DNA from: an uncultured Helicobacteraceae bacterium
GTDB taxonomy: Bacteria; Campylobacterota; Campylobacteria; Campylobacterales; Helicobacteraceae
Direction: 5' to 3'
DNA length: 64,000 bases
Assembly (NCBI GenBank): GCA_947588965.1
Contig: CANQAN010000008.1
Coordinates: 1-64,000, forward strand
Numbering within the stretch: position 1 is the stretch's first letter; each line of letters begins with the position of its first letter. A program made the position numbers and the translations under genes. Shown here piece after piece: positions 1 through 10,800 of this stretch. The notes under the pieces were generated by a model. The model saw nothing but the letters and a program-made list of their open reading frames with translations. It ran no database searches and was not told the origin of the DNA.

Positions 1-56
1 AAAAAAAAAAAGAAACTCCAAGAAAATAGATATAATTCTAAAAGACGAGGAGTAAA

Positions 57-986
57 ATGTCAAAGACAACTGAAAAACAAAGCAAAAGTACGGAATTTGG
101 GGCACAAAATTACAAGATTTTCAAGCAAGATTGTCGCAGTGGTTTGCGGGAATTAGAGGATTATAGTATTGATTTTATCGTTACAGATCCGCCCTATTTT
201 ATTGATGGAATGAATGATGAGTGGAATGACAGAGAGCTTGAAAACAAGGTGGCAAAGTCTGGTGTCATAGGAGGTTTGCCTGTAGGTATGAAATTCCATA
301 GACAGCAAGGTGAGAGATTGCAAGAGTTTATGAGTCCCTTAGCAAAAGAATTTTATAGAATCCTCAAGCCGGGCGGATTTTGTGTCGTGTTTTCTCAAGC
401 AAGACTCTATCATAGAATGGCTATGAGTTTGGATTTAGCGGGGTTTGAAATCAGAGATATGCTTGCTTGGAAATATGAGGGACAAGCAAAGGCATTTTCG
501 CAGACGCATTTTATCAAAAAAGACAAAAAGCTAAGCACAGCACAAAAGCAGAGCTTGATACAAGAAATGCAGGATTTAAAAACTCCGCAGCTCAAGCCAC
601 AAATTGAGCCTATGGTCATGGCACAAAAGCCAAAAGAGGGGACTTTCGTGCAAAATTGGCAAAAATACAAATTGGGCTTGATTAACACCAAAGAAAGCCT
701 CAATGGAGGTTTTCCAAGTAATGTTATGGAGCTTTCAAAACATGCAAGAAAAGCGGAGAGCAAGGAAAAGATAGAGCATTTGACAAGAAAGCCTATTTTG
801 CTCATAGCACATCTTATTAAGCTATTCACACAAGAAAATCAAGTGGTGCTTGATCCCTTTATGGGAAGTGGCTCTCACGCCTTAGCAGCCTTGCAAACTC
901 ACCGCAAATTCATCGGTTATGAGATTTGTGAAAAATATTTTGAAATCACAAAAAGAAGAATTGAGCAAGAGTTTGGACATGAATGA
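57..986 (+). CDS. Site-specific DNA methyltransferase, beta-class-like (DPPY motif N-terminal, FxGxG motif C-terminal)
   Basis: IDFIVTDPPYF near the N-terminus and VVLDPFMGSGSHALAAL near the C-terminus; ATG preceded by GAGGAG. Confidence 0.9.
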   Translation: MSKTTEKQSKSTEFGAQNYKIFKQDCRSGLRELEDYSIDFIVTDPPYFIDGMNDEWNDRELENKVAKSGVIGGLPVGMKFHRQQGERLQEFMSPLAKEFYRILKPGGFCVVFSQARLYHRMAMSLDLAGFEIRDMLAWKYEGQAKAFSQTHFIKKDKKLSTAQKQSLIQEMQDLKTPQLKPQIEPMVMAQKPKEGTFVQNWQKYKLGLINTKESLNGGFPSNVMELSKHARKAESKEKIEHLTRKPILLIAHLIKLFTQENQVVLDPFMGSGSHALAALQTHRKFIGYEICEKYFEITKRRIEQEFGHE

Positions 987-1080
987 AAAGCAAATTTTAG
1001 AAACTTTTGAGCTTGTGAGTGGGTATATGAAAAAATATGAAAGATATTTAAAGCAAAGCCAAATAAATATGATAAACTAA
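979..1080 (+). other. 33-aa mini-ORF overlapping the methyltransferase stop (MNEKQILETFELVSGYMKKYERYLKQSQINMIN); possible remnant of a partner gene
   Basis: Read directly from sequence; ATG at 979 overlaps the methyltransferase 3' end by 8 bp; TAA at 1078-1080. Confidence 0.4.
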
Positions 1081-1087
1081 TGTATAT

Positions 1088-1546
1088 TTATTGCTCTCCC
1101 ATGTTTTCTTTTTTCAAAAATTCCATAAAATTATCCATCATATTATCACGACATTTTTTTGTCAAATTTTTCATTTCTTTCTCTAAGGATTTATTTTTTT
1201 CTTGAAGTGCAAGAACTTCCCTTTTTAATCGTTCATTTTCGCGTATGAGGCTATTTGCCTTGCAGAGATCTTCATATCTCTTGGAATTAATCAGAGCGTT
1301 CATGAGTTGCTTTGCATAATGGGGGAATTCAATGCCTGTACCCCAATTATTGACACTCATCTGATGCATTCCCATAAACTCGGCAAATTCTTTTTTTGTC
1401 TTAAAACCCGCCTCATGCAAGAGTTGTAAGAATTCCTCTTTCGTCAATCTCGCTTTGTTTTGTGATTTTGTCTTTGTTTGAGCTTTGATTTTTGCTTGAG
1501 TTTTTTCTTGTACCTTTGCTTTTGTCTGTGTTTTTGCTCTTTTCAT
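1088..1546 (-). CDS. Helix-turn-helix DNA-binding protein with Lys/Gln/Thr-rich N-terminus and C-terminal coiled coil
   Basis: KKEFAEFMGMHQMSVNNWGTGIEFP resembles an HTH; charged heptad-like C-terminal segment. Confidence 0.65.
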   Translation of the reverse strand: MKRAKTQTKAKVQEKTQAKIKAQTKTKSQNKARLTKEEFLQLLHEAGFKTKKEFAEFMGMHQMSVNNWGTGIEFPHYAKQLMNALINSKRYEDLCKANSLIRENERLKREVLALQEKNKSLEKEMKNLTKKCRDNMMDNFMEFLKKENMGEQ

Positions 1547-1591
1547 ATATTTTCCTTAGATTCTCCTTGTGAAAGCTATAGAATTATTATA

Positions 1592-1639
1592 TCACAAAAG
1601 TCTAAAATATAATGCATTATATTTGTGTTTATTTTGTGA
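1592..1639. promoter_or_regulatory. Nested inverted repeat and divergent -10 elements (TCACAAAA...AAATATAATGCATTATATTT...TTTTGTGA)
   Basis: 20-bp perfect palindrome 1605-1624 containing TATAAT on both strands; outer 8-bp inverted repeats 1592-1599/1632-1639. Confidence 0.6.
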
Positions 1640-1712
1640 ATTCTTGATTCAAAGTTTATGTTTTTAAAGCTGTGGAATGTTTTTTGCTGTATAAAAGACA
1701 AAGGGGTGCTCT

Positions 1713-2522
1713 ATGAGAGTTTTATGTTTGATTTTAATGTTTGTTTCTTGTGGTTTTGCGCTTTCTGTGGATTTTAAGAATGCGTGTGTGCCTTTGGAAC
1801 AGTTTAGCACTTCGCAAAAAGAGGTTTTAAGACGATCTTATCTTGCAGGCAAGAGCAGTGGATTAGGATTGACACTTGCTGCAATTGCGTGGAAAGAATC
1901 TTGTGCGGGTGTGTATAAAATGAATTTTCAAGATCCAAGTGCAGGGAATTTCCATGCTTACATTCCCGGCGTGATTAACAGATTCCCTCAACTCAAGCAA
2001 AATGGCTTCACACAAAACATGGTTGGTGCGCTCTTAGTGCAAAATGATAATTTCGCAGAAGAAATAGCAATTTCAGAGCTTAAGTTTTGGGAGAGGGAAC
2101 ACAAGGGTGATTGGAAAAAGGTTGTTAAATCCTATAATAAGGGTTATAGTTGGCAAAAGGATGCCTCCGCAAACGCTCTGGCTGAAAAATATTATCAAGA
2201 AATAGCATGGCGCGTAAGACAGCTAGAATCCTATTTTGACACCTCCTCCTTTGTCATAAATGCCACGAATGTCGCAATGCCTTCTAAGGTGGGGAATTTG
2301 CAACCACACACATCTCCTGTGAATCCCTCCTCTTCACCTAAGGTGCAGAATCCTAGTATTCCTAAGAAGTCCCAAAAATATGATTATTATGCTTATGGAG
2401 AGGATCATTTGCAGAAAGATTCTAGTTTTTTGCCCATTTATCAAATTGGGAATGAGTTTGCTATGCCCTATGAACCTAAAAAGACGATTATTAAGGAATT
2501 TGAACTTATGGAAGTCTATTGA
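1713..2522 (+). CDS. Lytic-transglycosylase-like secreted protein
   Basis: Signal peptide; AAIAWKESCAGVYKMNFQDPSAGNFHAYIPGV pattern typical of SLT-like domains. Confidence 0.6.
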   Translation: MRVLCLILMFVSCGFALSVDFKNACVPLEQFSTSQKEVLRRSYLAGKSSGLGLTLAAIAWKESCAGVYKMNFQDPSAGNFHAYIPGVINRFPQLKQNGFTQNMVGALLVQNDNFAEEIAISELKFWEREHKGDWKKVVKSYNKGYSWQKDASANALAEKYYQEIAWRVRQLESYFDTSSFVINATNVAMPSKVGNLQPHTSPVNPSSSPKVQNPSIPKKSQKYDYYAYGEDHLQKDSSFLPIYQIGNEFAMPYEPKKTIIKEFELMEVY

Positions 2523-4549
2523 TGTTTTGCTAATAAACCCGCTTCATAGAGGAATGTAGAGCCCTCATAGGCTATTTTTTTGAGGTGATCATTTTTGGCA
2601 TAGCTCAAAAAGAGATTCTCTTTAGCGCGTGTAACAGCGACATAGAACAAGCGCCTCTCTTCTTCTAGGCTTCCGCCTTTTTGGATGAGTGTTTTGTTTG
2701 GGAAACGTCCTTCCATTAAATCCACAATATACACTTCTGCAAACTCTAACCCCTTGCTTGCATGAATGCTTAGCAGATTGACACCACTCCCTTCGCTCAT
2801 TTCACTAGAGCCTAAAATCATGGTATGCAAGAATTTCTCAAGATTCTCATAATGACTTGCAAGTTCTTTGAGTGTGGAAACTCTACGTTCAATGCGCTCT
2901 TTGGCATCTAGGAGCTTTTCTTCTAGTAAGATTCCACTTTTTGATATGGAACGTTCTTTAGCGAGTTTTTGTGCGACATTTGTAAATATCGGAAGTGTTT
3001 GTAGTTTTGCGATGATTTGAGCGGGTTTGTCATGGGAGTGAAATGTCTTAAAGAAGTGATAGAGAGCATTGAGAGATTCTGCGCCCTCTTCTGTGAGTTT
3101 GGGGTGATTTAAAATAGGATTTTTTAAGAGGGATTGTTCTAGGGGGAGCTTGTGGAAACGGTGAGGGCTGCTGAAGTCCATAAAGTCATCAAAAAGCCCT
3201 AATTGTATGTTTTGAGGTTGTTTTTTATAGGGATTTTTAATGCTTTCATCAGGTTTAAGCAATCCTTGTGCTAAGTTGCCATGCCCTAAGAACAATAAGC
3301 CCTCGCAAATATCCTTTGCGATGACATTTCCGATTCCTTTTGCATAGCTTAGAATGTGTACAAAGGACATCATATCCTTTGGATTCAACAAAAGAGTGCA
3401 TAAGTCAAGCAGATAAATGATTTCTTTAGAGTCAAAAAAGCTGATTCCGCCCCTGCGCTTTGATGGGATTCCAAGCTCCCTAAGATGCGATTCAATCCCA
3501 TCGGCACTAGAATTATTGCGGAAAATCACTGCAATGTCTTGATAGGGTCTGCTTGAGAGTTTAATTTTGTTTGCGATTCCGCTATATTGTGAGGGTAAAT
3601 CTTCATAGGTGAGCAAAGAGGGTGTGCCAAAATTTTCTGTTTTCACCACTTCTAGTTTCTTTGGATAAATGCGCGGATTCTTTTCTATCACGCGATTGGC
3701 AAGATTCAAAATGGGCTCTGTGGAGCGATAATTCTTTGTCAGATTAAAGACATTGCCGTGGGGATAACGTTCTTTGAAGTTTGCAATAATGCTAATGTCC
3801 GCGCCATTAAATGCATAAATGCTCTGATCGTAATCGCCGACACAAAAGAGCGATGGTGGATTTAGAGCGCATAAAATAGAATCTTGCAGAGGGTTTGTGT
3901 CTTGATACTCATCAACAAGTACTTCTTTGTAGAGTGTAGAGGGATTTTCTAAAAGCGCACTCTTGTAGTTTAAGAGCAGATCGTTGTAATCTGCATAGTG
4001 ATATTCTTGCTTGAGTGCGTTAAATTCCTCCCAAATATCTAAGTAAATGTTTGCATGTTGTAATTGTTGTGGATTTTTGCGCTCCAGCCATTGTGTGAAA
4101 TTCTCATTAATCGTTGCATTAAAATAAAGGGAAAAAATATCATAGAGATAGCTTGCGCCATAGGGTTCTACTTTAGAATCCCCTAAAAAAACGCGCCGAT
4201 CATAGAGACTCTTAAACAGCACTTTAAGCTCTCTTGGTTGCTTGAGAGTGATGGGTCCTTTGGATTTGAGATAGCGATAGGCGACGGCATGAAATGTTCC
4301 CGCTTCAATGGATGTAACGACTTTGGTATCAAACTTTATGCTCAGTCTTGTTAGCATTTCTTGAGCGGCTTTGTTGGTGAAAGTGAGCAACAAAATCTCG
4401 CTAGGAGAGACACCACTTGCGAGTAAGTGAGAGATTCTGCCCACAATCGTGGAAGTTTTCCCTGTCCCCGCAGAAGCGATGATGAGATTGTAACCGCTTG
4501 GGGCTAGGGAAGCTTCTTTTTGTTGAGGGTTGAGATTTGAGAGAGGCAA
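2516..4549 (-). CDS. uvrD: UvrD/Rep-family DNA helicase
   Basis: LNPQQKEA..IIASAGTGKTSTIVGRI, VDEYQDTNPLQ, NYRST, LLSIHASKGLEF, RRLFYVAVTRAKENL. Confidence 0.92.
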   Translation of the reverse strand: MPLSNLNPQQKEASLAPSGYNLIIASAGTGKTSTIVGRISHLLASGVSPSEILLLTFTNKAAQEMLTRLSIKFDTKVVTSIEAGTFHAVAYRYLKSKGPITLKQPRELKVLFKSLYDRRVFLGDSKVEPYGASYLYDIFSLYFNATINENFTQWLERKNPQQLQHANIYLDIWEEFNALKQEYHYADYNDLLLNYKSALLENPSTLYKEVLVDEYQDTNPLQDSILCALNPPSLFCVGDYDQSIYAFNGADISIIANFKERYPHGNVFNLTKNYRSTEPILNLANRVIEKNPRIYPKKLEVVKTENFGTPSLLTYEDLPSQYSGIANKIKLSSRPYQDIAVIFRNNSSADGIESHLRELGIPSKRRGGISFFDSKEIIYLLDLCTLLLNPKDMMSFVHILSYAKGIGNVIAKDICEGLLFLGHGNLAQGLLKPDESIKNPYKKQPQNIQLGLFDDFMDFSSPHRFHKLPLEQSLLKNPILNHPKLTEEGAESLNALYHFFKTFHSHDKPAQIIAKLQTLPIFTNVAQKLAKERSISKSGILLEEKLLDAKERIERRVSTLKELASHYENLEKFLHTMILGSSEMSEGSGVNLLSIHASKGLEFAEVYIVDLMEGRFPNKTLIQKGGSLEEERRLFYVAVTRAKENLFLSYAKNDHLKKIAYEGSTFLYEAGLLAKHQ

Positions 4550-4552
4550 TCC

Positions 4553-4942
4553 CTATGCTTTAATGTAATTTTTAATGGATTCTGCGACACCAAATGTCGG
4601 ATAGTCTTTGTTGTTTAAAACGACTTGTGCTAATGTATTGTTGTCGCAATTAAGAATGATTGGCGCAAGGAAATTGATAAGAATTTCTGTCTCTTTATCG
4701 CGGACGAAAACGCAAAAGACTTTTATCTTAGAGCTTGCCTTAATGTCAAGCAATGTCTGAATCGCTGCGGGAACTTCAAAGGAATATTCGCGTACTTTAT
4801 AGGGATTAATCAAAAGCAACTCTGCCTTATCACCCATACCTAAGAATGCTAAGGCACCATCATCCACTTCTGCAAAATTCACATCTGCAACGTCCTCAAA
4901 TCCTAAGATGGGGGATTTTACTTGGAACTTTTCACTTTTCAT
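4553..4942 (-). CDS. fliW: Flagellar assembly factor FliW
   Basis: FQVKSPILGFEDV..., LLINPYKVREYSFEVP; internal ATG at 4942 has an AAGGAG-type RBS, so the listed upstream start is probably too long. Confidence 0.88.
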   Translation of the reverse strand: MKSEKFQVKSPILGFEDVADVNFAEVDDGALAFLGMGDKAELLLINPYKVREYSFEVPAAIQTLLDIKASSKIKVFCVFVRDKETEILINFLAPIILNCDNNTLAQVVLNNKDYPTFGVAESIKNYIKA

Positions 4943-5174
4943 CTTAACTCCTTTTGTGTAGTTTCGTGATTCTACCATATTTTTATAAAATGTTTCTACA
5001 ACTAGAGCCTTATTTTGTCCAATTAGCAACATCTTTTAAAACGCTTCTTTGCGTATTTCCCGCATTTTGCATTTTTTTTGCGTTTTTTATTTTTTTTGGT
5101 AGAATTATGAAATCCTAAATTGTTATCACAAGTAGTTAAAGCAAAAAATATTCCAATTTCAAATAAGGACTTTT

Positions 5175-7835
5175 ATGCAAGAAAATTTGCAAGACAAAGA
5201 AATGCCAAAAACAAATGCTTATGAGCCAAAGGAAATTGAAAAAAAATATTATCAATTCTGCGAAAAGTCCGGTTATTTTGAGGTTGATGGAAATAAAGAG
5301 ATTCAAAAAGAGGGCAAGAGATTCTGCATCATGCTTCCCCCGCCTAATGTAACGGGAAGTTTGCACATAGGGCATGCCCTCAATCACACACTCATTGACA
5401 TTATGGTACGCTATAAGCGCATGGATGGTTATAAGACACTCTGGCAGCCCGGACTTGATCATGCAGGAATCGCCACGCAAAATGTCGTAGAGAAGCAACT
5501 CCTTGCAAAAGGAATCAAAAAAGAAGCATTAGGCCGCGAGAAATTTGTAGAAAAAGTGCAAGAATGGAAAGAGGAGAGTGGTGGGGTCATTTTAGATCAA
5601 ATGCGAAGACTTGGCAGCTCTCCTGCTTGGAGTCGGACACGTTTTACTATGGATGCAGGATTGCAAAATGCAGTGAAAGAATCCTTTGTGCAACTCTACG
5701 AAGAGGGGTTGATTATTCAAGGCACATATTTGGTGAATTGGTGTACACATGATGGTGCGCTTTCAGACATTGAGGTGGAGTATAAAGAAAACAACGGCAA
5801 ACTCTACTATCTGCGCTATTATTTGAGCGATTCTAGAGACTATGTGGTGGTTGCTACGACACGTCCTGAAACGTATTTTGGCGATACGGCGGTTATGGTG
5901 AATCCGCAAGATTCACGTTTTGCGCATTTGATTGGCAAAAAGGTGGTTTTACCACTCTTAAATCGCAAGATTCCGATCATTGCAGATTCCTATGTGGATA
6001 TGGAGTTTGGGACGGGGGTTGTGAAAGTAACTCCCGCGCATGATGTCAATGACTATGAAGTTGGAGAACGTCATCATTTAGAACAAATTGTTGTTTTTGA
6101 TAAACACGGAATCCTCAATGAGCAAGCAGGAGAGTTTGCGGGATTGGAGCGATTAGAAGCGCGAGAAAAGATTGTTCAAAGGCTGCAAACAGAGGGTTTT
6201 GTAGAACGCATTGAGGATTATAAGAATCAAGTTGGACATTGTTATCGCTGTGGAAATGTCGTAGAGCCTTACATTTCTAAGCAATGGTTTTTGAAAAAAG
6301 AAATTGCAAAAAAAGCGATTGAAAAGATTAATGCAAACGAAAGCAATTTTTTCCCTCCTCAATGGAAAAATAATTATAATGCTTGGATGAGAGAGCTGCG
6401 CGATTGGTGCATTTCGAGACAACTTTGGTGGGGACATCAGATTCCTGTGTATGATTGCGAGGATTGCGGGGGACAGTTTGCAAGTGTGGAATCCCCTCAA
6501 GCCTGCAAACATTGTGGCTCACAAGCCATCAAGCAAGATCCCGATGTGCTGGACACTTGGTTTAGCTCGGCACTTTGGCCATTTTCTACGTTGGGGTTCA
6601 AAAATGGACAATGGGGAGAGGGAGAAGTGTGGCAAAAGAGCGATATGCAGGAGTTTTATCCTAATTCCTTACTCATTACAGGATTTGATATTTTGTTTTT
6701 TTGGGTGGCAAGAATGTTAATGATGGGAGAGTATTTCCTCTCTCAACTGCCCTATCCCGATATTTATTTACACGCACTTGTGCGCGATGAGCATGGCAAT
6801 AAAATGAGCAAATCTAAAGGAAACATCGTCAATCCTTTAGAGGTGATTGATAAATACAGCGCCGATGTGTTGCGCTTCACCCTAGCGATTCTTTGTGCGC
6901 AAGGTCGCGATGTGAAGCTCTCACCAAATCAGCTAGAGATTTCAAAAAACTTCACAAATAAACTCTACAATGCGACAAATTTCCTGCTTTTAAATGCGGA
7001 AAAATTTCCTCATTTAGAATCTTTAGGGACAATCAAAACATCTCTTGGGCAGTATTTTGCGCATCTCTTTTCAAAAACCGTGCTTGAAGTGCGCGAAAAT
7101 TTGGATTCCTATCGCTTTAATGATGGTGCAAATGCATTGTATCGCTTTTTGTGGGGAGAGTTTTGTGATTGGGGGATTGAGTTAAGCAAGGCAGACAAAG
7201 ATTCCATTATTGAGCTTGGAGCAATTTTCAAGGAAGCGCTCAAATTGCTTCATCCTTACATGCCCTTTTTGAGCGATTATTTGTGGCATAAACTTGATGG
7301 GAGTTGCTTAGAAGAGAGCGGATCTATTATGATTCAGAAATATCCACATTTCAGATATGAGAATAACGAAAATTCTGCAATTTTTGCGTTAATTGTGGAT
7401 TCTATCATCTCTATACGACGTGCGAAAACAACGATTGAACTTGCCAATCAAAAAATCGCAAAGGCCTATGTCAATGTGGAGATTCCACCTGCTATGCAAG
7501 AGCTTTTTGTGAGTTATGTCTGCAAAATGGCAAAGGTGGAATCACTAGAGATTGTATCAGAAAAGATTCCAAACTGCATTGTGGATATTACAGAAAAGCT
7601 TGAGGTGTATTTGCCAATTTCAGAGATTGATCTCTCTCCTATCGTTTCTAGACTAGAAAAACAAGCACAAAAGACGCAAAAGGAAATTGACAAGCTAGAA
7701 TCCATGCTAGGCAATGAGAAATTTCTCTCTTGCGCACCTCAAAATGTCTTAGAGTCCAATCAAAAGGCTCTTAAAGAACAGCAACAAAAGCTCACAAAAA
7801 TCATGCAAGAATTGCACACGCTCAAAAATCACTAA
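5175..7835 (+). CDS. valS: Valine--tRNA ligase
   Basis: PPPNVTGSLHIGHALNHT, KMSKSKGNIVNPLEVID, C-terminal coiled coil. Confidence 0.97.
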   Translation: MQENLQDKEMPKTNAYEPKEIEKKYYQFCEKSGYFEVDGNKEIQKEGKRFCIMLPPPNVTGSLHIGHALNHTLIDIMVRYKRMDGYKTLWQPGLDHAGIATQNVVEKQLLAKGIKKEALGREKFVEKVQEWKEESGGVILDQMRRLGSSPAWSRTRFTMDAGLQNAVKESFVQLYEEGLIIQGTYLVNWCTHDGALSDIEVEYKENNGKLYYLRYYLSDSRDYVVVATTRPETYFGDTAVMVNPQDSRFAHLIGKKVVLPLLNRKIPIIADSYVDMEFGTGVVKVTPAHDVNDYEVGERHHLEQIVVFDKHGILNEQAGEFAGLERLEAREKIVQRLQTEGFVERIEDYKNQVGHCYRCGNVVEPYISKQWFLKKEIAKKAIEKINANESNFFPPQWKNNYNAWMRELRDWCISRQLWWGHQIPVYDCEDCGGQFASVESPQACKHCGSQAIKQDPDVLDTWFSSALWPFSTLGFKNGQWGEGEVWQKSDMQEFYPNSLLITGFDILFFWVARMLMMGEYFLSQLPYPDIYLHALVRDEHGNKMSKSKGNIVNPLEVIDKYSADVLRFTLAILCAQGRDVKLSPNQLEISKNFTNKLYNATNFLLLNAEKFPHLESLGTIKTSLGQYFAHLFSKTVLEVRENLDSYRFNDGANALYRFLWGEFCDWGIELSKADKDSIIELGAIFKEALKLLHPYMPFLSDYLWHKLDGSCLEESGSIMIQKYPHFRYENNENSAIFALIVDSIISIRRAKTTIELANQKIAKAYVNVEIPPAMQELFVSYVCKMAKVESLEIVSEKIPNCIVDITEKLEVYLPISEIDLSPIVSRLEKQAQKTQKEIDKLESMLGNEKFLSCAPQNVLESNQKALKEQQQKLTKIMQELHTLKNH

Positions 7836-7845
7836 GGAGGCACAA

Positions 7846-10800
7846 ATGGGACAGACACCGAAATTTACGCATTTACATTTTCACACGGAGTATTCTTTTC
7901 TTGATGGCATAGGAAAGGTTAAAGATCTTGCAAAGGCGATTAAAGATTGTGGAATGGACAGCGTGGCTGTTACGGATCATGGAAACATGTTTGGGGCGAT
8001 TGAATTTTATAAGGTTATGAGAAAAGAGGGGATCAAGCCGATTTTGGGGATTGAAACATATTTGCATAATGCAGAGGATTTGAGCGACAAAAATCCGCAG
8101 AGATTCCACTTATGTCTGTATGCGAAGAATTTAGAGGGCTATCAAAATCTCATGTATTTAAGCTCACAAGCTTTTTTGCATGGATTTCACAGTAAGCCAC
8201 GTATTAATAAAAAAATCTTGCGTGAGCGCAGCGCGGGACTTGTTTGTAGCAGTGCGTGTTTGAGCGGCGAAGTACAATGGCATCTCAATGCTAAAATAAA
8301 TGATGGTAAGGGCAGAGGGGGATATGAGAGGGCAAAAGAGGTTGCGCTTGAGTATAAGGATATTTTTGGAGATGATTTTTATTTGGAACTTATGCGCCAT
8401 GGGATTGAAGATCAAGAGTATATAGACAAGCAGATCTTGCGATTATCGTTTGAAACGGGCATTAAAATTATCGCTACAAATGATACACATTACATAAAAC
8501 AAGCTGACGCAAAAGCGCAAGATGTCGCATCATGCATTGGGTTTGGACGCAAGATTAATGATCCAGATCGTAAGCCCCATACGGTCTATGAGTTTTATAT
8601 TAAGACTCCAGAAGAGATGGCAAAGCTCTATGCAGATTTGCCAGAAGCCCTAGAAAATACGCAAGAGATTGTCAATAAATGCAATTTAGAACTTCATTTA
8701 GGGAATCCAACACCACCAAGCTTTAAATTCACAGCAGAATATGCAAAACGTGAGAATCTCCCCTACACGCAAGATAGCGAATATTTTATGCACAAATGCC
8801 GCGAAGGGTTGAAAAAGAGGTTGCTTGATGTTGAAAAGCATAAACACAAAGAATACGAAGAGCGCCTAGAATACGAAATGGAAGTGATTAACAAAATGAA
8901 ATTTCCGGGCTATATGCTCATTGTATGGGATTTTGTACGTGCCGCAAAGGAACGTGGAATCCCTGTTGGTCCGGGACGTGGAAGTGCGGCAGGGAGTTTG
9001 GTTGCCTTTTGTTTAGAGATTACCGATATTGATCCGCTGAAGTATGATTTGCTCTTTGAGAGATTCTTAAATCCTGAGCGCGTGAGTATGCCCGATATTG
9101 ATATGGATTTCTGCCAAGCCCGACGTCAAGAGATTTTGGACTATATGTCCGAAAAGTATGGACAATACAATGTCGCACAAGTTGCCACATTTGGGCAAAT
9201 GAAAGCAAGGGCTGTGATTAGAGATGTCGCTAGAGTTATGGAAATGCCCTATAGTGATGCGGATAATTTCGCAAAATTAATTCCAAAACAAACTGACATT
9301 ACACTCAAGGAAGCCTTTGAGCAAGAGCCAAAAATCGCAGATTTAATCCAAAGAAATGCACTTGCAAAAAAGGTGTGGGATTTCGCTTTGTCCCTAGAGG
9401 ATACGAAGCGCCAAGCGGGGATACATGCCGCTGCAGTTGTGATTGATTCAGAGCATGAGTTGTGGCATAAGGCTCCCTTGTATGTTTCACAGCGCGATAA
9501 TATTGTTGCTGTGCAGTACTATAAGGACCTCCTTGAAGACGTGGATTTGATTAAATTTGACTTTTTAGGACTCAATACGCTCACAGCCATAAATCACGCC
9601 TTAGAACTCATCAAAAAGCAACATGGCGTGAAACTTGACTTTTTGAAGGTTGATTTGAATGATAAAAAAGTCTATGAAACTTTGCAAGGTGGAAATACGA
9701 TAGGGATTTTTCAGATAGAATCTAGAATGTTTCAAGAAATGAATCGTCGCATACAACCCAATCAATTTGAAGACATTATTGCCACAATTGCACTTGGACG
9801 TCCCGGTCCTATGAAGTCTGGAATGGTGGATGACTTCATTAATAGAAAGCACGGTAAAGAGCCTATTGTCTATATGTTTCCGGAATTAGAACCCATTTTG
9901 CGCTCCACTTATGGGACGATTGTCTATCAAGAGCAAGTGATGCAAATCGTTCAGCGAATCGGAGGATTCAGCTTAGGAGAGGCAGATTTGATCCGTCGTG
10001 CAATGGGCAAAAAAAACGAAAAAATCATGGCAGACAATAAGGTTAGATTTGTAGAAGGAGCGCAAAAACAAGGCTTTAATAAGAAAAAATCCGAGGAACT
10101 TTGGGATTTGATTGTCAAATTTGCTGGATATGGATTTAATAAATCACATTCTGCTGCTTATGCGATGATTACCTTTGAGACAGCCTATTTAAAAACATAC
10201 TATCCTGTGGAATTTATGGCAGCTCTCCTCACTTCAGAAAAAAGCAATTCAAAGAAAGTTGCAGAATATGTTGGAGATGCGAAGAGAATGGGTATTAAAG
10301 TCTTACCTCCCGATGTTAAAAAATCGGAATTAGAATTTGCAACCATGAAGAACAATGGGGAATCTTGCATACTCTTTGGGCTTGGTGCGATTAAGGGCGC
10401 GGGGGAAGTTGCGATTGATATGCTGTTATCACTTAGAAAGATAGATGAATCAGGCCGTGATTTTGATAAGACAAAGAGTTTAGAGGATTTTCTCTCATCA
10501 ATCAACCCCACAGTTGTTAATAAAAAATCACTTGAAGCCTTTATTAAAAGTGGTGCGATGGATTGCTTTGGCTATTCGCGAAAGACACTTTTGCAGCAGG
10601 TAGAATCTCTCACAGAATATGCAAAAAGGGCTCGAGATATAAAAGAACAAGACAAAGATTCTCTTTTTGCTGCTTATTTTGATTGTTATGACACCTTACC
10701 CAAGTTGGAACTTGAGGATTTAGGGGAGTTCAGTCAAGCTGAGATTTTGGAATTTGAAAAAGAAAGCTTAGGATTCTACGTCTCTGGGCATCCACTAGAT

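Noticed and set aside
5068-5098. T8 runs upstream of valS
   Set aside because: Intergenic AT-rich promoter DNA; an essential housekeeping gene is unlikely to be phase variable.
6153-6522. Antisense ORFs inside valS (and similar opposite-strand ORFs in dnaE, porA, nuoM, nrdA, etc.)
   Set aside because: No family motifs, no RBS, fully inside strongly supported conserved genes; shadow ORFs.
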